This document shows, piece by piece, positions 22,448 to 31,989 of a stretch of 64,000 nt of DNA. A model generated the notes under the pieces. The model made no database searches. It had not been told where the DNA came from and saw only the letters and a program-made list of their open reading frames with translations. Numbering within the stretch: position 1 is the stretch's first letter; every line of letters starts with the position of its first letter. Made by a program: the position numbers and the translations under genes. This stretch comes from Podaxis mareebaensis (taxonomy: Eukaryota; Basidiomycota; Agaricomycetes; Agaricales; Agaricaceae), in the NCBI GenBank assembly GCA_018524725.1, contig JAEUWP010000002.1, forward strand, positions 62,001 to 126,000, written 5' to 3'.

Positions 22448-25400
22448 TGTAGCAGCTACATACTTGGATTCGGTGGTTGAAAGTGTAATGAGTTCTTGTC
22501 ACTTGGTGCTCCAGGAAACAGCCCCTCCATTTATGATAAATGTGTAGCCAGATGTGGTGCAACAATCTTCAGACATGTTGCCATTAGCGTTGGTATAGCC
22601 TGATATGCCTTCCCCTTCTCCCCCATATATCAACCATAGGTCTTTCGTACCTTTGAGGTAACAAAAAACCTGTTTAATGGCCTCCCAGTGTGCATAACCC
22701 AGGCTTTTGGTAAATTTGGAAAGGACTTAGACAGCATATGCAATGTCAGGGCATGTCCTGATTGCTGCATACATAAGTGTGCCCACTGCCTCTTGATATG
22801 GGACTCGGGCCATGCATGTGATCTCATCAGCAGTCTTGGGGGAGTGGTCTGAGGTGAGCTGGATGGAGGGATCCATGGGAATGGAGATGGGCTTGAGGTC
22901 TTCAAAACCAAAATGGCGGAGCGATGCCTCAATGTAAGCATGCTGGGATAGCATGAGCCTTTTGTGCTCACATACTTGTTTTACTTCAATCCCTAGCAGC
23001 CAATGTATTTCACTGAGATCTGTGATCTCAATGAAGTTGGAAATACTTGATTTTGTCCAAGTAATGAGTGCAATGGTGGTGGTGGCAAGCATACAGTTGT
23101 CAATGTGTACAAGGATGATTGTGAGGTCCAGGGGATGGTTTTTGAAGAAGGTGCTGTGGTCAACCTCACATCTGGTGAAGCCCAGATGGTCCACAAGGAT
23201 TTCACATAGTCATTGATACCACCAGCATCTGGACTGCTTGAGGCCATAGAGTGTTCTCTGCAGTCAGCATACATGGCAGGGAAATTTGGGGTTGGCATGT
23301 CTGGGTGGTTGGCACATGTAGATGACATCATTGTCATTGAGTCAGCCATTGAGGTAGGCTGCCTTGATGTCGATCTGATGTATTTCCATGTCACAATGAG
23401 TGGCAATTGTGAGTACAGCATGGATGGATGCTAACTTAGCAACAGGTGCAAATGTGTCAAGGTAGTCAATACCAGGGATCTGTGAGAAGCCTTGGGCTAC
23501 AAGGCATGCTTTGTACTTGGTAATGTTGCCATTTGCATCTTGTTTCACCTTGAAAACCCATTTAGACCTGATGATGTTAATACTGGGTTTGGGGTCTTCT
23601 AGGTCCCATGTGCCTGCCTGTCTGTGATTTTCCAGTTCAGCCACCATCGCTTCCTTCCACATTGGCCAATCTGGCCACCTCATTGCCTCTTCCAATGTCA
23701 GTGGATCCCCCTCAGCCTCAGCCATCTCTGCTGCAAACACCTAGACTTCCTTCCATTCCACCTCCTCAATAACAGTAACCACACATCCTTTGAGGATGTC
23801 ACACACCTTTTTGCTAGGCTTGCAGGTGTGTTCTGAACGATGTGGGGGTGGTGGGTCGACTTGTTGATCATGGTCTGGATTTAGGATGTTATCCATTTGT
23901 TGATCAGCAGGCATGGGAACAATTGGCTTGATTTGGTCAGGCTCAGGTGGCATGCTGTGGGTGGAAATCTCACCTGGTAGAAACTCCTCCCCCTTGAGAT
24001 TTCCACTATGCTCATATGCTGATTCCTTCGAGAAGTACATGTTTCTTTTGACAGACACTTTGTGAGTATCCAGCCACCAGATTCAGATGCTGTTGCTGTT
24101 CTGATCCATACCTAACCAATGCCCCTCCTGAACTCTGCCTCCTAGCTTGTCACCACCTTTGGTCCTCACCCATACTCGTTCCCCCCATTCATGCACATCT
24201 GACAAGTCAGGTTTTTTGCCAAATAACATTTCATAGGGGGTTTTGCCATCAAGGGCCTTGGTGCTCGTCTAGTTGAGTAACCAAACAGCATGATGTGCCA
24301 CCTCTCCCCAGAGATACTGTGGCAGCTGGCTTGAGTGCAGAAATGCTCTGATCCTCTCCAGGATCATTTGGTTTCTTCTCTCAGCAATGCCATTATGCTG
24401 TGGTGTGTCATGGACAGTCAGTTTGGCATTTGTTCCTTGAGATTTGAGGTGCTTGTGAAACTGACAGCTGGTGTATTCCCCCCCTCAATCTGAATGGAGA
24501 TTTTGGATTTTGGCATCAAATTGTGTATGGCACCATGCTTCGAAGGTTCTGTATGCTTTGAAGACATCTGACTTATGGGTGATGAGTTCAAGGTGAGTGT
24601 ATCAGGACCAATCATCTGTAAATGTGACATAGTACTGACTCCCCCTCCTTGTTGTGACTGGTGCTGGTCCCCATACATCACTATGGATCTCTTCAGCAAA
24701 CTTGGTTGCACACTCCCCCTTTCACTCCTTTGCTACTGGTTTCTGAGTTGCTTTGGCATATATGCAAGATGGGCAGTCAAAGTGGTTTGATGAGGTGGGG
24801 TCGTAGGAGATCCCAGTGACCATCTCTTTGGTCCACTAGGGATTTGGTGGCTTCAGGGGATACATGTCCAAGGTGGTGGTGGAGTTGGTCAATGGTGATG
24901 GAGTCAGATATTGCACATGCTTCTAATGGTATGTTGATCATCACTTTGTACATTCCTCGATCTGACTGTGGTATTTCCACTTTTCTGGCTCCTGAGCTGT
25001 CACAAATGATGCATTGCCTGTTCACAAAGGTCACAGTATACCCTGCCTCATCTAAGCACCCCACAGATACCAGTGTGTGTCCAATCTCTGGTGCATAGAG
25101 GACATCTTTTAGTGCAATTTGCAAATTTTGGGACCCATTTGGCACATCGATTGACATGTCTCTGCATCCAATTGCATTGAAGCTTTGCTGATTTGCAGCT
25201 CAAAGAGGTTTGGGATGCATCTGGGTGAAGGTGGTGAATGTGCTGTGGTATGGGGATATGTGCTGAGCTGCTCCAGAGTTGAAAACGATGATGTGATTTG
25301 CTCCAGTGGGGGTCTGATTTGTGACTACAGTGAGGACTTCACAATCAGGGTTGTATAGTGGGGAATTGGGGAATGCTTCTTCAGAGAAGGCAAATGCGAT

Positions 25401-26345
25401 GTCTGAGTCACTCAAGTCGGCAATGTTTGCTTCATCAGCCTTCTTGCCCGAGCTTGCCTCTGCCTTCTTGCCCAAGTCTGCCTCTGCTAACTTCTTCTTC
25501 TGTTTGGGGCATTCATGTTTCCAGTGGTTTGGGTCACCACAATCAAAACACCCTCCTTTGCATTTCTTCTTCTGCTTCTGACAGCCCTGATCATTGACTG
25601 ACATGGCTTCATCAGGTTCCCCTCAAATCTTTTGCTGTGAGTTTGCTGATCAGTGGATGTGTATACAATCCCATTCATCTGATATCATGGTGGACAGATA
25701 GTCAGGTGCAATGGTGTGTCCAAGGTGTGCATGGAGTCAAGCTTGTGACAGTTGGCTAGATGCCCATGATGCGAGGTGGTAGGGAATTCCACAAAGTATA
25801 GTACTCTGATAGTCATCATCAGAAATGGTAATGCCCATGCCCAATAGCTCCTGCCATCTCACACACAACCCATGTAAGAAGGCCTGAACATCACTGTCCT
25901 TGGGGCATTTAGAGTCGAGGAATTGTGCTTGCATCTCTGTCTGGTTAAAGGCACTCTTGTAGGTAAATTCATGTGTTATTGCTTCCCACACCTCCCGTGC
26001 TGTCGCAAGCTGTTCAGTGAGGATGAAGATTGTGTCAGGTAGTCACTGCGCAAGTAAGGAACAATATATTTCTTTGTTCCTATCCCACTTGTGTATTTTC
26101 TGCTCAGTCCCAACTGGTGGCTTGGTAGACTTGGATGAATCCCCCCCTTCTTCACTGTCTGCTGAATGTTGCTTGGCAGCTTTTGTAGGTATGGGTCATG
26201 GTGTAGTGCCATCGAAGTGCCCCCACAGTCCTTTGCCTTGGACTACCATGTGGAACTTAAGGGAGAAGACAAGCCAGTTGCTTCCATTTTCCTCAAGGTG
26301 TGGAACAGATGCAGGAAGGGAATCGATTGCAATGGATGCAGACAT
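22448..26345 (-). pseudogene. Copia gag-pol (gag, protease, integrase, RT, start of RNase H), broken
   Basis: ATG at 26345. Gag zinc knuckle CFDCGDPNHWKHEC (about 25555), protease FNSGAAQHIS (DSGA lost), integrase with HHHLGHVSPEA, CPSCIYAKAT and GIAERRN, a spacer, then RT with WVFKVKQDANG, DIKAAYLNG and HIDN at 23096-23107 where HVDD is expected. RNase H has GYTNANG for GYTDADG. One base-level frame change lies near 24830 and there are several TGA stops. It stops at the G1 insertion. Confidence 0.9.
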
Positions 26346-26396
26346 GGAAGGTTAATGAGTGGACAAGTTCAGTTAAACAAATGTGTATGTGGGTCA

Positions 26397-26408
26397 GGGC
26401 CCATAACC
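26397..26408 (-). promoter_or_regulatory. Copia primer-binding site: half initiator-tRNA-Met
   Basis: On the minus strand the bases next to the LTR are GGTTATGGGCCC, the complement of the anticodon arm (GGGCCCAUAACC) of eukaryotic initiator tRNA-Met. Drosophila copia and Ty5 use such an internally cleaved half-tRNA primer, so this element probably does too. Confidence 0.75.
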
Positions 26409-26740
26409 TGAAAGAATGAGAGACTCAGTACCTCATATGCAATACGAGAACTATATTATAGTAACTACCTGAAAGAACGAGAGACTACAAGCATATTAGT
26501 GTATGGTAATGAGAGTAGTACTTGAAGCTACTCACCTCAGTACCTCGTATGCGATATGAGAACTGAGGTGACACATCAGCCAACTATGCTTAAGTAGCAA
26601 CTACACTAAGGGTCCTCTGATCTATCTACAGGTCAATTATGTCATAGGTATAATTAGAGTAAATGATCCTCATGCTCAAAAGGTGCGACAGGCAGGTTGT
26701 TCAGATTGCCATGTGTTTGTCCTAGACCCAAAATCTAACA
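26409..26740 (-). repeat. Copia 5' LTR
   Basis: 332 bp; differences from the other LTR are mainly C/T and G/A. TSD ATACC follows at 26741. Confidence 0.95.
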
Positions 26741-27416
26741 ATACCCACTGCCATATGTCACTGCCAACATATTGTCATCATTGTCATCCTCTCCACACTG
26801 CAGCCTTATCTTCCTTCATGAGTCAGACTCTTCTGACTCAATACCTTTAGCAGGGAACTTCACCATTCCCAGTTCTGCCTCATCTCCTGACTCATATTCT
26901 TCTGACTCCTCTGACAGACATCTCTACCCCAATATGGACTTGTAATATATCAGTAAATAGTTCCCTCCTTATCTCTACTGCTACAGACACTTCACCTTGT
27001 ATCCTTGTATCATAGCCAAACTTGGACTTGAACTATTTCCCTACTTAGTTAGTTCCTTTCTTGTCTCAGTTTCTATTCTTGTCTTGGTTCCTATTCCTGT
27101 CTCACTCTGCTCCATAGTTATGCTTCTATTGACTCTCAGACTCATAGCTTTACTTTGTCATAGTTGCTAGATTTGGACCTTAGAAGTAAAAGCTTAAATA
27201 GCCACTCATGTACTGGAAGCACAAGCTTCCTATATTCTCAAATCTCAGTGTTATTCTCTTAACTCTGCAATTGACATTAGCTCACGATCAGTGTGGTAGT
27301 AAACTCTCTATTGGTCATATTCTCAACTGATAGAAGTTTGACCTCTAAGTATGCTTAACTGGACACTTGCCTCGCCACCTACTTACCATGATCCTTCTTG
27401 CTAGATCTTAGTGCCT

Positions 27417-28136
27417 TGTTATGGACTTCACTTCATGTCCATTAAACTCTTGGAGCCTTGGTTACAACCCAGATTCTGTGGATCATATTCAGTTTAACCT
27501 TTCTTCCCTTTCTGTTGGACCTTTCCCCTTGCAAATACTTTTATCCATCCCTGTTCCTTCTGTTATTTCCCTTATCAGATCTTCTATCCGATTATCTCGT
27601 GTTTTTCCATTTATCTGTGGCTTTTCCCTTTACCCTTGATTATCTCCCACTTATCTTGGTTTTTCTGTTATCTGATGTTTCACTTCTGCCCCTGTCCTTT
27701 CAGATGTCTGGACACTTTGCAGACAGACTCCTTATTCTGGTATCTTCACCACAGTTATCAGTTCACATGTTTCTGGTATTCTCCTTTGAGTAGTTACTAT
27801 TGTTTCTTGCTTAACTACTACTCTCCAGACTTTATCCTAACTGCTAGTATATAAGTAGGATCACTACCATTTGTAGTCCTCAGTGAGAATATCAACTTAG
27901 ATCTTTCTCCTCTCTCCTGCTTGTCTGCTACAAGTCCACCCCTCAGTCCAGGCTTGTCCTGTCCTCATCTGTTCTCTGTCCACTCATCTGCTCAAGTCTG
28001 TAGTTGGTCAAGTGAGGCCACTATGGTATCAGAGGGGCACAACACATAAGTTGAAGCCAAGGCCTCAACCCCATGTCTACACATGCCCACCCTTGGCTAC
28101 CTGTGGTCTGCCCCTGTCTGGAGTCAGTTCTTAACA
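27417..28136 (+). mobile_element. Solo LTR (720 bp) in the G3 5' LTR
   Basis: Starts TGTTATGGACTTC and ends AGTTCTTAACA, with TGCCT on both sides (27412-27416, 28137-28141); absent from the other G3 LTR. Contains a TATAAG box near 27849. Carries ATGGTATCAGAGG at 28022-28034, which looks like a copia-type initiator-tRNA site but lies 100 bp before the end. Family not identified; strand set by its TATA box. Confidence 0.8.
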
Positions 28137-28216
28137 TGCCTCTGCAAACCATCTAGTGAGATAGCCACCCCCTAGCTTAAGCATAGGTGACTGGTAATAA
28201 GGACCAGCTTAACATT

Positions 28217-28229
28217 ATATAGGAAGCTT
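28217..28229 (+). promoter_or_regulatory. G3 self-priming primer-binding site
   Basis: ATATAGGAAGCTT, two bases inside the 5' LTR end, is the exact complement of AAGCTTCCTATAT at 27223-27235, about 29 bp after a TATA-like box. This is the Tf1 layout, in which the 5' end of the element's own RNA primes reverse transcription. No tRNA-type TGG site is present at the LTR edge. Confidence 0.75.
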
Positions 28230-28369
28230 CCCTTGGCGACCCTTGTGTCTATTGTAAGTGACTAGAAGATGCATGATATCTCTAGGGTGACATGGGTCCT
28301 AATCCCATCACAGACCTAGCCAACACTAGACTGGATCTGTGAGTAGACAGCAAATCTACATCAGGAGAT

Positions 28370-30701
28370 ATGCCCGAACACAGTGATCAGGATAGCAACC
28401 TAGATCTTGAAGGCCTGCAGATTGGAGAGAGGAAACTGCTCCATCTAAAGCAATTTAGACAGATTGTAGGAACCTTGGCAAACCTGGAAAACAACCACAA
28501 CCTACTCCAGACCAATAACAAAGGGCAGAGCCAATCTTCAAATGCCTGGATAACCAGCCATTATCTTGGATAACCAGTAGAAGAGAAAAGCACCCACATC
28601 AAGCACTAGACTGGCTGTGGGAGACAATAGCCATGCTGTGGAATAACTCTAAGCCACATACAAAGAAGGAGTATCTGATTGAAGGGTAACTGGAAAGGAA
28701 AGATAGACCCCTAGTACAAGTGTGGATTTTGCACACTACAGAAATAGTCTACCATCCAGAAGCACAACTGGATTCGAGAAAGATTAAAGCCATACTGCAA
28801 GAAATCCCAGAGATACTTGAAATCAAGATAGGATTTCATCCAAGCTAGTCAGTATCCACACCCATGACACCTCCTCACCACAGATTCTTCAATGCCACCC
28901 TGTTCTCAGGAAAAGGAAAGCAACAAGCTCAGACTGAGCCCAATCCTGACCAATCTACCCCCTCATGATCCTGAAAATCCAAACAACCAAAACAACACCA
29001 ACTGACCCCACCCTCAGATCCCACACTTTGGCTTCATACCCACTCACCAGAGCAAACCCCATATTCACCACACCTGCCCATCCAATGTGCCAAATCCTTT
29101 CATGACACTCCTTCCCCCATCAAACCCTCCACCAGTGCCACAGCAGGACTTATCAGACAAGCTTCTCTTGGAGAGTGCTCTGAGTGAATTAGCCAAGCAG
29201 CTGTGACACTGGAACAATCCACCCAGCCAAACCCCCTCCTTCAACACAGAGGAGATAATGACCATGTTGACACTGAGTCTGATCACTCATACCACTCAGG
29301 AAGCCAGCAACCAGAATCCCCAGGAGAACCAACACTCCACCTGCTCATTCTCACCCCAGCACAACAGGCCTGGTTTGATACCTTCACCCCAGAACAACAA
29401 GAATACATTAGAACTACCTCACCCACTGATTGAGAGAACATCCTCAATGGACTCATCAATACACATGGACCAGACCCCTACAATCCAACTACCCTGTATC
29501 CCCATTCAACCTCCAGAACCCAATCACCTCAGCCAGTACATTCCACCATGTCGACCTCATGAGACCCAAAAGTCAAAAAGCCTGAGCCATTCTACAGAGA
29601 TCCATCTGACTACCCACAATGGAAAAGAGATTTACAAATTTACTATGCATGCCAACCAACCAATCTCTCCTCTGACTCAGCCAAGATCATGTTCACCCTC
29701 CTTAATATGTGAGGACCAACTACAACATGGAAGGAAGCATACATCACCTCCCATACCACCAGAAACACCTTCAGCATAGCACAAACCTTGGCACAATTCT
29801 TCACTGAGTTGGACAACTCATTTAAACAAGCCTCTACTACCGTTGTCAGCATCAACTGCCTCATGCACCTCAAACAGAATGGAAGACCAATCAAAGAATA
29901 TATCAACCAGTTCAAAAGCCTATGCACCTCAGCAGGCATTAGTCATAATGAGACCAAAGTTGCATTATTCCTTAAAGGACTGGACCCATATTACTACAAA
30001 GGTGTCATTAACCAAAGCCCCACAGAAAATGACCCTGAAGCTGTCTACACAGCAGCCTGCCACACAGGAGGACTGGCACACTTTCAATCATTTACTGATC
30101 ACCTGAGAAATTTGTACTGACACTACTTGAACTCCCATTGCAAGAAACATTTGAAATTTCATATTTCAAGCAAAAGCTACAACTTCCAAGCATATACACT
30201 GTCTCAAACAACTCATAACCCCCCAGGATATGGTCCTATGGACATTGACAACATCATCATGAATGAGCTCAATAATATTGATGGAAAAGATAGTGAATCT
30301 GAACAGTCATCAGAAGAAGACTCTTCAGAAGTATCATCCAATGATGACTACTACTCAAGTGAACAAGTTAATCAAATTGTTGAAGCAAGAATCAAAGCAG
30401 AACTTAACAACCTCCTACCCCAAGAACTCTGTGAACTCAGAAGCAAAGGACTATGTTTCATCTGCAAAACCAGTAAACACTACACATGATCATGTCCACT
30501 CAACAAACAAAGATCAAAGAACCGAGCCTCCTATTCCTGAAACCAATACAGAAAGCAATTCTGAAAACATTGAAAATCAAGACTCAACAACATCAAAGAA
30601 GAGTCAAGCAATGAAGAAGATCCTAAAGGGAAAGGAAAGGATTTTACCAGAAGGGACTAGTCAGCATCACATCTAGTTCTGAAAACTTGCAAACCATGAG
30701 C
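28370..30701 (+). pseudogene. G3 gag, broken; cut at its end by G2
   Basis: Open pieces at 28370-28573, 29258-29779 and 29788-30489. The last contains a capsid-like segment (FFTELDNSF, then GRPIKEYINQFKSLC) and a zinc knuckle of CX2CX4HX4C type, CFIC...HYT-stop-SC, in which the stop is a TGA. Acidic Glu/Ser stretch before the knuckle. TGA codons and some frame changes disrupt it. G2 landed about 220 bp beyond the knuckle, before protease. Confidence 0.8.
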
Positions 30702-30706
30702 AGCAA

Positions 30707-31453
30707 TGTTACAAATATTGCAGACTCCAAGACCACTGAGGAGACTGAAGAGCCGGAGCAGCAGACTTATGAAGAATGGGATTTAATGAAGCACATGATG
30801 GTAAGCCTCTGGCAGGAAACCACGGAGTTGCAACAGACACTTGATTGGGAAATGTGTGAGAAGGTAGATGAAGCGTGTCATTACCATGGAACACTTTCCT
30901 ATATTTGGACCAGGTATCAGTTTCATCTATGTCGACGTACTTATGCTCGCATCAATTATGTTCACTCACACAGACTTTTACTCTATGCCATATGCACTCC
31001 TCTCTTCTATGCCCATATGCCTTATGAATTCCCTTTTCTATATGCATTCCTCTTATTCATCTTCTATGTTACTATTGATCTACTTCCTAAAGTAGTCATA
31101 GAACTTTGTATATGTACATCGCCCAGATATGTAGATTAGACAAGTCTAATCTTAAAGAGTGTGTTACCTCCTCTTGGTACTTGCACAAAGTCCTTGAGCA
31201 GCAGTGCCCCCTTTAAGTCTACATCTCTTTGCCCTTGTGTGCAGCTTTTCCCTCTCAGGCTTCTCATCAATGTCTTGTCCTATGGAGTGTGTGATCTATA
31301 TGAGTTTACTGCCTAGAGACAATGTGAACAGCCACTCGAGGTTAAACAGAGCAGCTCCTTCAGACCTGTACAGGACAAGGATCTCTGCTCATCTCACTTA
31401 CAAGGATAGGCTCTGACTTAGGTGTTGCTTAGCCAAAGAAGAACCTTGTAACA
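30707..31453 (+). repeat. G2 5' LTR
   Basis: 747 bp. TATATG near 31109 is about 35 bp before GTCTAATCTT (31144-31153), the presumed RNA start. A U3 frame stays open from the LTR start to TAG 31137-31139. Confidence 0.95.
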
Positions 31454-31455
31454 TC

Positions 31456-31465
31456 AAGATTAGAC
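31456..31465 (+). promoter_or_regulatory. G2 self-priming primer-binding site
   Basis: AAGATTAGAC, two bases from the LTR end, is the exact complement of GTCTAATCTT at 31144-31153 in the LTR. Ten bases only, but position and spacing match G1 and G3. Confidence 0.68.
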
Positions 31466-31511
31466 TTCCCTCATGTGCCGATCCCACGTTGTAACCACCA
31501 CTTCAACTACT

Positions 31512-31612
31512 GTTCTCATTGCTTTGCACTGTGCGTGTAGTCACCCCGAGGTTCTCATTGCTTTGCACTGTGCCATCAGGACGTCGTTGGTTCTCATTGC
31601 TTCACACTGTGC
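31512..31612 (+). repeat. G2 leader repeat, three units at 39-bp spacing
   Basis: GTTCTCATTGCTTTGCACTG recurs at 31512, 31551 and 31590: 23 conserved bases followed by 16 variable ones. Confidence 0.9.
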
Positions 31613-31657
31613 CTAAACAACACCAAACCCCCCCCCTGCCTTCTCGACTGTAATTCA

Positions 31658-31723
31658 CCCACTCGTTGTTTGGTGGTCTGACAAAGAAGTCTGTAATATG
31701 CCCACTCAACATTTGGTGGTCTG
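31658..31723 (+). repeat. G2 leader repeat, two units at 43-bp spacing
   Basis: CCCACTC....TTTGGTGGTC, 23 bp, at 31658 and 31701. Confidence 0.8.
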
Positions 31724-31775
31724 TCAGAAGAAACCCTCTGACTATAAATTGCATTGACATTTGTCAAGGTGAAGT

Positions 31776-31880
31776 GTTCTTGATCGTCAGAAATCGAAAA
31801 GCGTTCTTGATCGGCAGAAATCAAACCCCATTCTCGATTAACGGAAATCGACAGAAGTTCTCGATCATCTGAAATCGACA
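31776..31880 (+). repeat. G2 leader repeat, four units of 27 bp
   Basis: Units beginning GTTCT/ATTCT at 31776, 31803, 31830 and 31857 with a common core like TTCTCGATC.NN.GAAATCGA. The period is a multiple of three, so frames through it stay open on both strands. Confidence 0.85.
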
Positions 31881-31989
31881 ATCCTCAGCCATATGACTGT
31901 TCTTCTATTTATTCTACCTTATCATCTTCCTGGAGTTCCTTACAGGACAATATTTCTATATCTTCCTTAATTCCTCCCAGCCTCTGCCA

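Larger units (their letters stand above)
12600..26740 (-). mobile_element. Ty1/copia retrotransposon inserted in G3 5' LTR (net 4938 bp), hosts G1
   Basis: LTRs 12600-12931 and 26409-26740 (332 bp each), flanked by ATACC (12595-12599, 26741-26745). Read on the minus strand: LTR TGTTAGATTTTGGG...TTCTTTCA, primer site, gag, protease, integrase, RT, RNase H, polypurine tract (TTGAGGGGGAG, complement of 12932-12942), LTR. The order integrase-before-RT defines copia. G1 splits RNase H. Confidence 0.95.
11971..28214 (+). repeat. G3 5' LTR, interrupted by copia and a solo LTR
   Basis: Pieces 11971-12599, 26746-27416 and 28142-28214 join to 1373 bp, exactly the length of the 3' LTR. TTAAATAG at 27194-27201 lies 29 bp before AAGCTTCCTATAT (27223-27235), the likely RNA start. 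Confidence 0.92.

Noticed and set aside
24418..24711. Minus-strand 97-codon frame as a separate gene
   Set aside because: Lies within copia integrase in another frame; the integrase frame carries the recognisable motifs.
27417..28136. SINE or tRNA-derived element
   Set aside because: No A/B box pair or A-tail seen; TGTTA...TAACA ends with 5-bp duplication fit an LTR.
30868..31139. Hydrophobic U3 frame of G2 as a proven membrane protein gene
   Set aside because: The frame is open in both LTR copies, but they descend from one insertion, so there is no independent evidence of selection, unlike G3.
31512..31612. Possible CRISPR-like array (23-bp repeat, 16-bp spacers)
   Set aside because: Only three units, inside a eukaryotic retrotransposon leader, without any associated genes.
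31666..31881. Protein repeats encoded on either strand by the 27-bp leader repeats of G2
   Set aside because: A period divisible by three keeps all frames open; the region lies in the untranslated leader before gag.
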